Origin: Rosa chinensis
Lineage: Eukaryota; Streptophyta; Magnoliopsida; Rosales; Rosaceae
Reading direction: 5' to 3'
NCBI RefSeq assembly: GCF_002994745.2
Contig: NC_037092.1
Coordinates: 75,116,324 to 75,180,323, forward strand
DNA length: 64,000 nucleotides
The notes beneath the pieces were generated by a model. That model did not search any database. It was not told the DNA's origin and saw only the letters and a program-made list of their open reading frames with translations. Positions 36,901-49,687 of this stretch are shown one piece after another; within the stretch, counting starts at the first letter, position 1; every line of letters begins with the position of its first letter. The position numbers and the translations under genes were made by a program.

Positions 36901-38063
36901 TACTGACTTAAGCGTCAAAGAGTTTTAGGCCGGCAAACCCGGTTTCTCTCTGACTTCTGTTGTGTTGGACAGATTGCGAGAAGAGAAGCGAAGGAGACAA
37001 GACAGATTCGTGATTCCAGACCCCGACAGTAGTTTTACTCGTCGTAAGCCCCGGAAACAATAACTGTTCTGAATTTTTTTTTATAGCAATCGCCAATTTC
37101 AAACATCGCGGCTGATGCAATTAAGACATTCGATAGAACGTTAAAGTTAAGTTACACATGTAACTCTCGCCGCATGCTTTGCAAAGTTTCATTAAAGTCG
37201 TACTTACACCAGTGACGTGCACGCATTACTCACTAACTATTGGCGCAATAACTCTTAGTCATTATTTTCTTAGTGACTGTGCAGCGTTACATAACATTTT
37301 ACATTAATTAGTTATTACATAGACATGAGGAGATCACTCGTTACCCAAAAAGCAAATCACTGCTTTATTTTAAGTGCATTCTTTAATCACTCCTCAAATC
37401 AATCACATGAGGAGCCCTAATTCTTTTTCGTCTACAAAAAGTTACTTCTGCTTCAACTAAAATCTACAAGGTCAGAGTTAAAAAGGGAAAATACTGAGTA
37501 GGATATTTTTCTCCAAAAGAAGTTAAGAAGAGTCAATTTTTTCTTGTTGACAATATCACAGTAATTTATTATTTGTTTCACCGGAAATCATTGAATTTAG
37601 GAAGAAGGATAAAATTGTGCATGATGAATTTAGAAGTGGTAAATTAATTTTCCAAAAAGCAAAGATTCGGGGTGACAAATGGGCTAATCCGGCCAGTCGG
37701 TCCATTCGTGCTTTGCGCCGTGCTTGAACAAGCCCGTTTAATTTTTTGTCCACAGTTATTTCCTAAACATATTTTGATTGTGGAATTGTCTAGAATTTTG
37801 AGAATTTAAATGATCTGAAACATAAATAGCGTAATATATAATGACCACTTGTTGAATACTTATCTGCATTTAAAACTTGATAATTTAGCGGTAAATCATT
37901 TAAACATAACCGAGCTATCGAAACACGTACGTACGCACTGTTTAAATATAACTCTCTTATTTAAACCCGATAGGCAATTAAACACGTTACTCCTTTTAAA
38001 GAGCGCACAAGCGTTTACACAGTTAGTTCATTTGAGTCTTAAATGCGGTTATGTTTTCTCCCT

Positions 38064-38071
38064 TATAAATA
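38064..38071 (+). promoter_or_regulatory. TATA box of ECA1-like copy 2 (same in every unit)
   Basis: TATAAATA lies 95 bases before the start codon, in a CTCCCTTATAAATATATT context. It is the only good TATA match near the gene. The same sequence sits at the same distance before the other copies. Confidence 0.6.
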
Positions 38072-38158
38072 TATTATCACATGAAACTAAACTCCAACAA
38101 AGCGATCATTACCAGAAAACACATTCGTGAGTAATCACATAACATTGCAAAGGGAGTT

Positions 38159-38773
38159 ATGGCCGGACCAAGCAGGCGCCATGTTTTGGTGATTTTTCTC
38201 TTGCAGGTGACATTAAATGCTTTTGCAACCCCAACACTGGAGGGGCCAGCAAATGTTAAAGACTGTGCAAGACAGTTCACCGAAAAGTGCGGGATCGAAG
38301 TAGGAAACAGCATTTTCAGTAATGGATTTTTGAGTGATGATTGTTGTCGAGATCTTGTAAAGTTGGGTAAACCATGCCACGATACCTTCCTCAACACGTC
38401 CCTTGCGGCACTTCATCCTAGTGCAAACAAAGCTCAAACCGTGGCAAAGGGCGAAAAAATTTGGACGGAGTGCGTTGCCATCGACAATTCAGACAAACAC
38501 GAGACCAAGCCCGTAAAGGAATGCTTGGAAAAGTTCCCCCCTAAGTGCGGAGAGGAAATAGAGAAAAGCGTTTATCAAGGTACGGTTGTGACTGATGCTT
38601 GTTGTCGTGATCTTGTCTCATGGGGAAAATCATGCCACGATATCATCGCAGAGCGAAATCACGATGTACGTCATCCCAGTGTCAACAAAGCACAGGCTTT
38701 GGCAAGTAGCGAAAAAGTTTGGAATCTATGTGCCGCGATCTCACGTTCCCCTGCTTCTTCTCCATCGAATTAG
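38159..38773 (+). CDS. Double-domain ECA1/Prolamin-like secreted protein, copy 2 (reference, intact)
   Basis: 204 aa, no intron. Residues 1-23 form a signal peptide (basic start, then VLVIFLLQVTLNAFA), so the protein is predicted to be secreted. Two Prolamin_like (DUF1278/ECA1) domains follow: cysteines 36, 44, 62, 63, 73, 105 and 122, 130, 148, 149, 159, 191. Both have the pattern C-x7-C-x17-CC-x9-C-x31-C, so the second arose by internal duplication. A Ser-rich tail ends the protein. Members of this family include egg-cell EC1 proteins, which act in sperm activation at fertilisation, and other ovule- or pollen-expressed proteins. Most have one domain. A role in reproduction is inferred from the family only. 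The ATG at 38159 fits the signal peptide and the TATA box. Confidence 0.92.
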   Translation: MAGPSRRHVLVIFLLQVTLNAFATPTLEGPANVKDCARQFTEKCGIEVGNSIFSNGFLSDDCCRDLVKLGKPCHDTFLNTSLAALHPSANKAQTVAKGEKIWTECVAIDNSDKHETKPVKECLEKFPPKCGEEIEKSVYQGTVVTDACCRDLVSWGKSCHDIIAERNHDVRHPSVNKAQALASSEKVWNLCAAISRSPASSPSN

Positions 38774-39420
38774 AAAAATTAAAATTGTTACTAGACATGA
38801 TATGATATGAAATACGCGATATTTTTTTATTATATGATAAATTTTATTCTTCATTTTAGAAAATGGCTCTACTGTTTGTGTTTAAATTATTACATTTTGC
38901 ATTTTCACAATACGTGCACATCGAAGAACACAATACACCTATAATTAAGCGCCCAATTTGCACATCGGTCTCGAATGCCTATTTTCTAGTACCGTTTCTT
39001 AAAAGGCCCGTAAGCTGTCCGACGGATGTTAGATTTGGAGATATTGTAATGCAACATGTGTAAACTTCAGTGCTCAATTTTATTAGTCGGCGTGTACGTG
39101 AATAAGCGGCAAGTCTTATTCCTCAAAATGATGTGCAACTTTTAAAGTTTATTGGTTGCATTAGCAAATGGAAGATGTTTGCTGACAATAACATCTAAAG
39201 CTTCACTTCTAAAATAAAATGATAATGATAATTGCTATGATTAAAGTGAGTGAAATTAAAGATTTTTTTAATAATTACGTACACTCTCCACAAATTGTTT
39301 TCCGAATTAATAAACACCATAAAGAATGCGTCAATCTGAAATATTTATAACCGTTCATACCACCTGCATAATACTCAAATAATACCACGCAAGAAAACAA
39401 GACTTATTTCAAAATAATCA

Positions 39421-39621
39421 CTAGCGGGACCCACTGGAACCACCACGACGCGACCGGTCAAGCTGGCCCAGCCCCGGCGTGGACATATTCACAGAGGAGC
39501 ATGCCTCTCCTACATCTGAATTGAATAGGACCCAACGTCCTCCAGCGCTTCTATAAAGCCAAAAATCTCCTACAACAGATAAGATCTCTGATCTAATTCT
39601 TCTCTCGACATTATCAACCAT
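39421..39621 (-). other. Minus-strand 66-codon ORF, unit 3
   Basis: Same peptide as the copy at 36700-36900. Confidence 0.3.
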
Positions 39622-40879
39622 TACTGACTTAAGCGTCAAAGAGTTTTAGGCCGGCAAACCCGGTTTCTCTCTGACTTCTGTTGTGTTGGACAGATTGCGA
39701 GAAGAGAAGCGAAGGAGACAAGACAGATTCGTGATTCCAGACCCCGACAGTAGTTTTACTCGTCGTAAGCCCCGGAAACAATAACTGTTCTGAATTTTTT
39801 TTTATAGCAATCGCCAATTTCAAACATCGCGGCTGATGCAATTAAGACATTCGATAGAACGTTAAAGTTAAGTTACACATGTAACTCTCGCCGCATGCTT
39901 TGCAAAGTTTCATTAAAGTCGTACTTACACCAGTGACGTGCACGCATTACTCACTAACTATTGGCGCAATAACTCTTAGTCATTATTTTCTTAGTGACTG
40001 TGCAGCGTTACATAACATTTTACATTAATTAGTTATTACATAGACATGAGGAGATCACTCGTTACCCAAAAAGCAAATCACTGCTTTATTTTAAGTGCAT
40101 TCTTTAATCACTCCTCAAATCAATCACATGAGGAGCCCTAATTCTTTTTCGTCTACAAAAAGTTACTTCTGCTTCAACTAAAATCTACAAGGTCAGAGTT
40201 AAAAAGGGAAAATACTGAGTAGGATATTTTTCTCCAAAAGAAGTTAAGAAGAGTCAATTTTTTCTTGTTGACAATATCACAGTAATTTATTATTTGTTTC
40301 ACCGGAAATCATTGAATTTAGGAAGAAGGATAAAATTGTGCATGATGAATTTAGAAGTGGTAAATTAATTTTCCAAAAAGCAAAGATTCGGGGTGACAAA
40401 TGGGCTAATCCGGCCAGTCGGTCCATTCGTGCTTTGCGCCGTGCTTGAACAAGCCCGTTTAATTTTTTGTCCACAGTTATTTCCTAAACATATTTTGATT
40501 GTGGAATTGTCTAGAATTTTGAGAATTTAAATGATCTGAAACATAAATAGCGTAATATATAATGACCACTTGTTGAATACTTATCTGCATTTAAAACTTG
40601 ATAATTTAGCGGTAAATCATTTAAACATAACCGAGCTATCGAAACACGTACGTACGCACTGTTTAAATATAACTCTCTTATTTAAACCCGATAGGCAATT
40701 AAACACGTTACTCCTTTTAAAGAGCGCACAAGCGTTTACACAGTTAGTTCATTTGAGTCTTAAATGCGGTTATGTTTTCTCCCTTATAAATATATTATCA
40801 CATGAAACTAAACTCCAACAAAGCGATCATTACCAGAAAACACATTCGTGAGTAATCACATAACATTGCAAAGGGAGTT

Positions 40880-41494
40880 ATGGCCGGACCAAGCAGGCGC
40901 CATGTTTTGGTGATTTTTCTCTTGCAGGTGACATTAAATGCTTTTGCAACCCCAACACTGGAGGGGCCAGCAAATGTTAAAGACTGTGCAAGACAGTTCA
41001 CCGAAAAGTGCGGGATCGAAGTAGGAAACAGCATTTTCAGTAATGGATTTTTGAGTGATGATTGTTGTCGAGATCTTGTAAAGTTGGGTAAACCATGCCA
41101 CGATACCTTCCTCAACACGTCCCTTGCGGCACTTCATCCTAGTGCAAACAAAGCTCAAACCGTGGCAAAGGGCGAAAAAATTTGGACGGAGTGCGTTGCC
41201 ATCGACAATTCAGACAAACACGAGACCAAGCCCGTAAAGGAATGCTTGGAAAAGTTCCCCCCTAAGTGCGGAGAGGAAATAGAGAAAAGCGTTTATCAAG
41301 GTACGGTTGTGACTGATGCTTGTTGTCGTGATCTTGTCTCATGGGGAAAATCATGCCACGATATCATCGCAGAGCGAAATCACGATGTACGTCATCCCAG
41401 TGTCAACAAAGCACAGGCTTTGGCAAGTAGCGAAAAAGTTTGGAATCTATGTGCCGCGATCTCACGTTCCCCTGCTTCTTCTCCATCGAATTAG
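40880..41494 (+). CDS. Double-domain ECA1/Prolamin-like secreted protein, copy 3 (intact)
   Basis: Open over all 204 codons and identical in protein to the copy at 38159. Downstream, a T run is one base shorter than in unit 2 (about 41542), showing that the units are not exact copies of one read. Confidence 0.92.
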   Translation: MAGPSRRHVLVIFLLQVTLNAFATPTLEGPANVKDCARQFTEKCGIEVGNSIFSNGFLSDDCCRDLVKLGKPCHDTFLNTSLAALHPSANKAQTVAKGEKIWTECVAIDNSDKHETKPVKECLEKFPPKCGEEIEKSVYQGTVVTDACCRDLVSWGKSCHDIIAERNHDVRHPSVNKAQALASSEKVWNLCAAISRSPASSPSN

Positions 41495-42140
41495 AAAAAT
41501 TAAAATTGTTACTAGACATGATATGATATGAAATACGCGATATTTTTTATTATATGATAAATTTTATTCTTCATTTTAGAAAATGGCTCTACTGTTTGTG
41601 TTTAAATTATTACATTTTGCATTTTCACAATACGTGCACATCGAAGAACACAATACACCTATAATTAAGCGCCCAATTTGCACATCGGTCTCGAATGCCT
41701 ATTTTCTAGTACCGTTTCTTAAAAGGCCCGTAAGCTGTCCGACGGATGTTAGATTTGGAGATATTGTAATGCAACATGTGTAAACTTCAGTGCTCAATTT
41801 TATTAGTCGGCGTGTACGTGAATAAGCGGCAAGTCTTATTCCTCAAAATGATGTGCAACTTTTAAAGTTTATTGGTTGCATTAGCAAATGGAAGATGTTT
41901 GCTGACAATAACATCTAAAGCTTCACTTCTAAAATAAAATGATAATGATAATTGCTATGATTAAAGTGAGTGAAATTAAAGATTTTTTTAATAATTACGT
42001 ACACTCTCCACAAATTGTTTTCCGAATTAATAAACACCATAAAGAATGCGTCAATCTGAAATATTTATAACCGTTCATACCACCTGCATAATACTCAAAT
42101 AATACCACGCAAGAAAACAAGACTTATTTCAAAATAATCA

Positions 42141-42341
42141 CTAGCGGGACCCACTGGAACCACCACGACGCGACCGGTCAAGCTGGCCCAGCCCCGGCGT
42201 GGACATATTCACAGAGGAGCATGCCTCTCCTACATCTGAATTGAATAGGACCCAACGTCCTCCAGCGCTTCTATAAAGCCAAAAATCTCCTACAACAGAT
42301 AAGATCTCTGATCTAATTCTTCTCTCGACATTATCAACCAT
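42141..42341 (-). other. Minus-strand 66-codon ORF, unit 4
   Basis: Same peptide as the copy at 36700-36900. Confidence 0.3.
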
Positions 42342-43599
42342 TACTGACTTAAGCGTCAAAGAGTTTTAGGCCGGCAAACCCGGTTTCTCTCTGACTTCTG
42401 TTGTGTTGGACAGATTGCGAGAAGAGAAGCGAAGGAGACAAGACAGATTCGTGATTCCAGACCCCGACAGTAGTTTTACTCGTCGTAAGCCCCGGAAACA
42501 ATAACTGTTCTGAATTTTTTTTTATAGCAATCGCCAATTTCAAACATCGCGGCTGATGCAATTAAGACATTCGATAGAACGTTAAAGTTAAGTTACACAT
42601 GTAACTCTCGCCGCATGCTTTGCAAAGTTTCATTAAAGTCGTACTTACACCAGTGACGTGCACGCATTACTCACTAACTATTGGCGCAATAACTCTTAGT
42701 CATTATTTTCTTAGTGACTGTGCAGCGTTACATAACATTTTACATTAATTAGTTATTACATAGACATGAGGAGATCACTCGTTACCCAAAAAGCAAATCA
42801 CTGCTTTATTTTAAGTGCATTCTTTAATCACTCCTCAAATCAATCACATGAGGAGCCCTAATTCTTTTTCGTCTACAAAAAGTTACTTCTGCTTCAACTA
42901 AAATCTACAAGGTCAGAGTTAAAAAGGGAAAATACTGAGTAGGATATTTTTCTCCAAAAGAAGTTAAGAAGAGTCAATTTTTTCTTGTTGACAATATCAC
43001 AGTAATTTATTATTTGTTTCACCGGAAATCATTGAATTTAGGAAGAAGGATAAAATTGTGCATGATGAATTTAGAAGTGGTAAATTAATTTTCCAAAAAG
43101 CAAAGATTCGGGGTGACAAATGGGCTAATCCGGCCAGTCGGTCCATTCGTGCTTTGCGCCGTGCTTGAACAAGCCCGTTTAATTTTTTGTCCACAGTTAT
43201 TTCCTAAACATATTTTGATTGTGGAATTGTCTAGAATTTTGAGAATTTAAATGATCTGAAACATAAATAGCGTAATATATAATGACCACTTGTTGAATAC
43301 TTATCTGCATTTAAAACTTGATAATTTAGCGGTAAATCATTTAAACATAACCGAGCTATCGAAACACGTACGTACGCACTGTTTAAATATAACTCTCTTA
43401 TTTAAACCCGATAGGCAATTAAACACGTTACTCCTTTTAAAGAGCGCACAAGCGTTTACACAGTTAGTTCATTTGAGTCTTAAATGCGGTTATGTTTTCT
43501 CCCTTATAAATATATTATCACATGAAACTAAACTCCAACAAAGCGATCATTACCAGAAAACACATTCGTGAGTAATCACATAACATTGCAAAGGGAGTT

Positions 43600-44214
43600 A
43601 TGGCCGGACCAAGCAGGCGCCATGTTTTGGTGATTTTTCTCTTGCAGGTGACATTAAATGCTTTTGCAACCCCAACACTGGAGGGGCCAGCAAATGTTAA
43701 AGACTGTGCAAGACAGTTCACCGAAAAGTGCGGGATCGAAGTAGGAAACAGCATTTTCAGTAATGGATTTTTGAGTGATGATTGTTGTCGAGATCTTGTA
43801 AAGTTGGGTAAACCATGCCACGATACCTTCCTCAACACGTCCCTTGCGGCACTTCATCCTAGTGCAAACAAAGCTCAAACCGTGGCAAAGGGCGAAAAAA
43901 TTTGGACGGAGTGCGTTGCCATCGACAATTCAGACAAACACGAGACCAAGCCCGTAAAGGAATGCTTGGAAAAGTTCCCCCCTAAGTGCGGAGAGGAAAT
44001 AGAGAAAAGCGTTTATCAAGGTACGGTTGTGACTGATGCTTGTTGTCGTGATCTTGTCTCATGGGGAAAATCATGCCACGATATCATCGCAGAGCGAAAT
44101 CACGATGTACGTCATCCCAGTGTCAACAAAGCACAGGCTTTGGCAAGTAGCGAAAAAGTTTGGAATCTATGTGCCGCGATCTCACGTTCCCCTGCTTCTT
44201 CTCCATCGAATTAG
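43600..44214 (+). CDS. Double-domain ECA1/Prolamin-like secreted protein, copy 4 (intact)
   Basis: Open over all 204 codons and identical in protein to copies 2, 3 and 5. Its flanks share the shorter downstream T run with copy 3, suggesting that these two are sister units. Confidence 0.92.
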   Translation: MAGPSRRHVLVIFLLQVTLNAFATPTLEGPANVKDCARQFTEKCGIEVGNSIFSNGFLSDDCCRDLVKLGKPCHDTFLNTSLAALHPSANKAQTVAKGEKIWTECVAIDNSDKHETKPVKECLEKFPPKCGEEIEKSVYQGTVVTDACCRDLVSWGKSCHDIIAERNHDVRHPSVNKAQALASSEKVWNLCAAISRSPASSPSN

Positions 44215-44858
44215 AAAAATTAAAATTGTTACTAGACATGATATGATATGAAATACGCGATATTTTTTATTATATGATAAATTTTATTCTTCATTTTAGA
44301 AAATGGCTCTACTGTTTGTGTTTAAATTATTACATTTTGCATTTTCACAATACGTGCACATCGAAGAACACAATACACCTATAATTAAGCGCCCAATTTG
44401 CACATCGGTCTCGAATGCCTATTTTCTAGTACCGTTTCTTAAAAGGCCCGTAAGCTGTCCGACGGATGTTAGATTTGGAGATATTGTAATGCAACATGTG
44501 TAAACTTCAGTGCTCAATTTTATTAGTCGGCGTGTACGTGAATAAGCGGCAAGTCTTATTCCTCAAAATGATGTGCAACTTTTAAAGTTTATTGGTTGCA
44601 TTAGCAAATGGAAGATGTTTGCTGACAATAACATCTAAAGCTTCACTTCTAAAATAAAATGATAATGATAATTGCTATGATTAAAGTGAGTGAAATTAAA
44701 GATTTTTTAATAATTACGTACACTCTCACAAATTGTTTTCCGAATTAATAAACACCATAAAGAATGCGTCAATCTGAAATATTTATAACCGTTCATACCA
44801 CCTGCATAATACTCAAATAATACCACGCAAGAAAACAAGACTTATTTCAAAATAATCA

Positions 44859-45059
44859 CTAGCGGGACCCACTGGAACCACCACGACGCGACCGGTCAAG
44901 CTGGCCCAGCCCCGGCGTGGACATATTCACAGAGGAGCATGCCTCTCCTACATCTGAATTGAATAGGACCCAACGTCCTCCAGCGCTTCTATAAAGCCAA
45001 AAATCTCCTACAACAGATAAGATCTCTGATCTAATTCTTCTCTCGACATTATCAACCAT
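44859..45059 (-). other. Minus-strand 66-codon ORF, unit 5
   Basis: Same peptide as the copy at 36700-36900. The TATA-like A run upstream is one base shorter here, which changes the frame of the upstream leader ORF but not this one. Confidence 0.3.
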
Positions 45060-46316
45060 TACTGACTTAAGCGTCAAAGAGTTTTAGGCCGGCAAACCCG
45101 GTTTCTCTCTGACTTCTGTTGTGTTGGACAGATTGCGAGAAGAGAAGCGAAGGAGACAAGACAGATTCGTGATTCCAGACCCCGACAGTAGTTTTACTCG
45201 TCGTAAGCCCCGGAAACAATAACTGTTCTGAATTTTTTTTATAGCAATCGCCAATTTCAAACATCGCGGCTGATGCAATTAAGACATTCGATAGAACGTT
45301 AAAGTTAAGTTACACATGTAACTCTCGCCGCATGCTTTGCAAAGTTTCATTAAAGTCGTACTTACACCAGTGACGTGCACGCATTACTCACTAACTATTG
45401 GCGCAATAACTCTTAGTCATTATTTTCTTAGTGACTGTGCAGCGTTACATAACATTTTACATTAATTAGTTATTACATAGACATGAGGAGATCACTCGTT
45501 ACCCAAAAAGCAAATCACTGCTTTATTTTAAGTGCATTCTTTAATCACTCCTCAAATCAATCACATGAGGAGCCCTAATTCTTTTTCGTCTACAAAAAGT
45601 TACTTCTGCTTCAACTAAAATCTACAAGGTCAGAGTTAAAAAGGGAAAATACTGAGTAGGATATTTTTCTCCAAAAGAAGTTAAGAAGAGTCAATTTTTT
45701 CTTGTTGACAATATCACAGTAATTTATTATTTGTTTCACCGGAAATCATTGAATTTAGGAAGAAGGATAAAATTGTGCATGATGAATTTAGAAGTGGTAA
45801 ATTAATTTTCCAAAAAGCAAAGATTCGGGGTGACAAATGGGCTAATCCGGCCAGTCGGTCCATTCGTGCTTTGCGCCGTGCTTGAACAAGCCCGTTTAAT
45901 TTTTTGTCCACAGTTATTTCCTAAACATATTTTGATTGTGGAATTGTCTAGAATTTTGAGAATTTAAATGATCTGAAACATAAATAGCGTAATATATAAT
46001 GACCACTTGTTGAATACTTATCTGCATTTAAAACTTGATAATTTAGCGGTAAATCATTTAAACATAACCGAGCTATCGAAACACGTACGTACGCACTGTT
46101 TAAATATAACTCTCTTATTTAAACCCGATAGGCAATTAAACACGTTACTCCTTTTAAAGAGCGCACAAGCGTTTACACAGTTAGTTCATTTGAGTCTTAA
46201 ATGCGGTTATGTTTTCTCCCTTATAAATATATTATCACATGAAACTAAACTCCAACAAAGCGATCATTACCAGAAAACACATTCGTGAGTAATCACATAA
46301 CATTGCAAAGGGAGTT

Positions 46317-46931
46317 ATGGCCGGACCAAGCAGGCGCCATGTTTTGGTGATTTTTCTCTTGCAGGTGACATTAAATGCTTTTGCAACCCCAACACTGGAG
46401 GGGCCAGCAAATGTTAAAGACTGTGCAAGACAGTTCACCGAAAAGTGCGGGATCGAAGTAGGAAACAGCATTTTCAGTAATGGATTTTTGAGTGATGATT
46501 GTTGTCGAGATCTTGTAAAGTTGGGTAAACCATGCCACGATACCTTCCTCAACACGTCCCTTGCGGCACTTCATCCTAGTGCAAACAAAGCTCAAACCGT
46601 GGCAAAGGGCGAAAAAATTTGGACGGAGTGCGTTGCCATCGACAATTCAGACAAACACGAGACCAAGCCCGTAAAGGAATGCTTGGAAAAGTTCCCCCCT
46701 AAGTGCGGAGAGGAAATAGAGAAAAGCGTTTATCAAGGTACGGTTGTGACTGATGCTTGTTGTCGTGATCTTGTCTCATGGGGAAAATCATGCCACGATA
46801 TCATCGCAGAGCGAAATCACGATGTACGTCATCCCAGTGTCAACAAAGCACAGGCTTTGGCAAGTAGCGAAAAAGTTTGGAATCTATGTGCCGCGATCTC
46901 ACGTTCCCCTGCTTCTTCTCCATCGAATTAG
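46317..46931 (+). CDS. Double-domain ECA1/Prolamin-like secreted protein, copy 5 (intact)
   Basis: Open over all 204 codons and identical in protein to the other intact copies. The 3' flank of this unit has private substitutions near 47109, 47166 and 47215. Confidence 0.92.
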   Translation: MAGPSRRHVLVIFLLQVTLNAFATPTLEGPANVKDCARQFTEKCGIEVGNSIFSNGFLSDDCCRDLVKLGKPCHDTFLNTSLAALHPSANKAQTVAKGEKIWTECVAIDNSDKHETKPVKECLEKFPPKCGEEIEKSVYQGTVVTDACCRDLVSWGKSCHDIIAERNHDVRHPSVNKAQALASSEKVWNLCAAISRSPASSPSN

Positions 46932-47578
46932 AAAAATTAAAATTGTTACTAGACATGATATGATATGAAATACGCGATATTTTTTTATTATATGATAAAT
47001 TTTATTCTTCATTTTAGAAAATGGCTCTACTGTTTGTGTTTAAATTATTACATTTTGCATTTTCACAATACGTGCACATCGAAGAACACAATACACCTAT
47101 AATTAAGCTCCCAATTTGCACATCGGTCTCGAATGCCTATTTTCTAGTACCGTTTCTTAAAAGGCCAGTAAGCTGTCCGACGGATGTTAGATTTGGAGAT
47201 ATTGTAATGCAACAAGTGTAAACTTCAGTGCTCAATTTTATTAGTCGGCGTGTACGTGAATAAGCGGCAAGTCTTATTCCTCAAAATGATGTGCAACTTT
47301 TAAAGTTTATTGGTTGCATTAGCAAATGGAAGATGTTTGCTGACAATAACATCTAAAGCTTCACTTCTAAAATAAAATGATAATGATAATTGCTATGATT
47401 AAAGTGAGTGAAATTAAAGATTTTTTTAATAATTACGTACACTCTCCACAAATTGTTTTCCGAATTAATAAACACCATAAAGAATGCGTCAATCTGAAAT
47501 ATTTATAACCGTTCATACCACCTGCATAATACTCAAATAATACCACGCAAGAAAACAAGACTTATTTCAAAATAATCA

Positions 47579-47779
47579 CTAGCGGGACCCACTGGAACCA
47601 CCACGACGCGACCGGTCAAGCTGGCCCAGCCCCGGCGTGGACATATTCACAGAGGAGCATGCCTCTCCTACATCTGAATTGAATAGGACCCAACGTCCTC
47701 CAGCGCTTCTATAAAGCCAAAAATCTCCTACAACAGATAAGATCTCTGATCTAATTCTTCTCTCGACATTATCAACCAT
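47579..47779 (-). other. Minus-strand 66-codon ORF, unit 6
   Basis: Same peptide as the copy at 36700-36900. Confidence 0.3.
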
Positions 47780-49036
47780 TACTGACTTAAGCGTCAAAGA
47801 GTTTTAGGCCGGCAAACCCGGTTTCTCTCTGACTTCTGTTGTGTTGGACAGATTGCGAGAAGAGAAGCGAAGGAGACAAGACAGATTCGTGATTCCAGAC
47901 CCCGACAGTAGTTTTACTCGTCGTAAGCCCCGGAAACAATAACTGTTCTGAATTTTTTTTTATAGCAATCGCCAATTTCAAACATCGCGGCTGATGCAAT
48001 TAAGACATTCGATAGAACGTTAAAGTTAAGTTACACATGTAACTCTCGCCGCATGCTTTGCAAAGTTTCATTAAAGTCGTACTTACACCAGTGACGTGCA
48101 CGCATTACTCACTAACTATTGGCGCAATAACTCTTAGTCATTATTTTCTTAGTGACTGTGCAGCGTTACATAACATTTTACATTAATTAGTTATTACATA
48201 GACATGAGGAGATCACTCGTTACCCAAAAAGCAAATCACTGCTTTATTTTAAGTGCATTCTTTAATCACTCCTCAAATCAATCACATGAGGAGCCCTAAT
48301 TCTTTTTCGTCTACAAAAAGTTACTTCTGCTTCAACTAAAATCTACAAGGTCAGAGTTAAAAAGGGAAAATACTGAGTAGGATATTTTTCTCCAAAAGAA
48401 GTTAAGAAGAGTCAATTTTTTCTTGTTGACAATATCACAGTAATTTATTATTTGTTTCACCGGAAATCATTGAATTTAGGAAGAAGGATAAAATTGTGCA
48501 TGATGAATTTAGAAGTGGTAAATTAATTTTCCAAAAAGCAAAGATTCGGGGTGACAAATGGGCTAATCCGGCCAGTCGGTCCATTCGTGCTTTGCGCCGT
48601 GCTTGAACAAGCCCGTTTAATTTTTTGTCCACAGTTATTCCTAAACATATTTTGATTGTGGAATTGTCTAGAATTTTGAGAATTTAAATGATCTGAAACA
48701 TAAATAGCGTAATATATAATGACCACTTGTTGAATACTTATCTGCATTTAAAACTTGATAATTTAGCGGTAAATCATTTAAACATAACCGAGCTATCGAA
48801 ACACGTACGTACGCACTGTTTAAATATAACTCTCTTATTTAAACCCGATAGGCAATTAAACACGTTACTCCTTTTAAAGAGCGCACAAGCGTTTACACAG
48901 TTAGTTCATTTGAGTCTTAAATGCGGTTATGTTTTCTCCCTTATAAATATATTATCACATGAAACTAAACTCCAACAAAGCGATCATTACCAGAAAACAC
49001 ATTCGTGAGTAATCACATAACATTGCAAAGGGAGTT

Positions 49037-49687
49037 ATGGCCGGACCAAGCAGGCGCCATGTTTTGGTGATTTTTCTCTTGCAGGTGACATTAAATGCTT
49101 TTGCAACCCCAACACTGGAGGGGCCAGCAAATGTTAAAGACTGTGCAAGACAGTTCACCGAAAAGTGCGGGATCGAAGTAGGAAACAGCATTTTCAGTAA
49201 TGGATTTTTGAGTGATGATTGTTGTCGAGATCTTGTAAAGTTGGGTAAACCATGCCACGATACCTTCCTCAACACGTCCCTTGCGGCACTTCATCCTAGT
49301 GCAAACAAAGCTCAAACCGTGGCAAAGGGCGAAAAAATTTGGACGGAGTGCGTTGCCATCGACAATTCAGACAAACACGAGACCAAGCCCGTAAAGGAAT
49401 GCTTGGAAAAGTTCCCCCCTAAGTGCGGAGAGGAAATAGAGAAAAGCGTTTATCAAGGTACGGTTGTGACTGATGCTTGTTGTCGTGATCTTTCTCATGG
49501 GGAAAATCATGCCACGATATCATCGCAGAGCGAAATCACGATGTACGTCATCCCAGTGTCAACAAAGCACAGGCTTTGGCAAGTAGCGAAAAAGTTTGGA
49601 ATCTATGTGCCGCGATCTCACGTTCCCCTGCTTCTTCTCCATCGAATTAGAAAAATTAAAATTGTTACTAGACATGATATGATATGA
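49037..49687 (+). pseudogene. ECA1-like copy 6, one-base deletion in domain 2
   Basis: One G is missing near 49492 (ATCTTTCTCATGG where the others have ATCTTGTCTCATGG). The frame continues to 49687 and gives 216 aa, with domain 1 intact but domain 2 losing its last two cysteines, after the CC pair. The original stop would be at about 49650. It may still produce a one-domain secreted protein. Confidence 0.88.

Noticed and set aside
37556..37753. Minus-strand 65-codon ORF in each unit (MDKKLNGLVQ...)
   Set aside because: No domain, no promoter-like sequence, and it sits in AT-rich spacer. The GC-richer part resembles a transposon scrap but no ends were found.
37849..38130. Plus-strand 93-codon ORF upstream of each ECA1 copy (also 35129, 40570, 43290, 46007, 48727, 51445, 54164)
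   Set aside because: It spans the ECA1 TATA box and leader, has no recognisable domain, and is broken in the oldest unit. Its conservation only reflects recent duplication.
38077..38437. Minus-strand ORFs of 74-106 codons opposite the ECA1 coding region
   Set aside because: They are shadows of the real plus-strand gene; no independent promoter or domain is seen.
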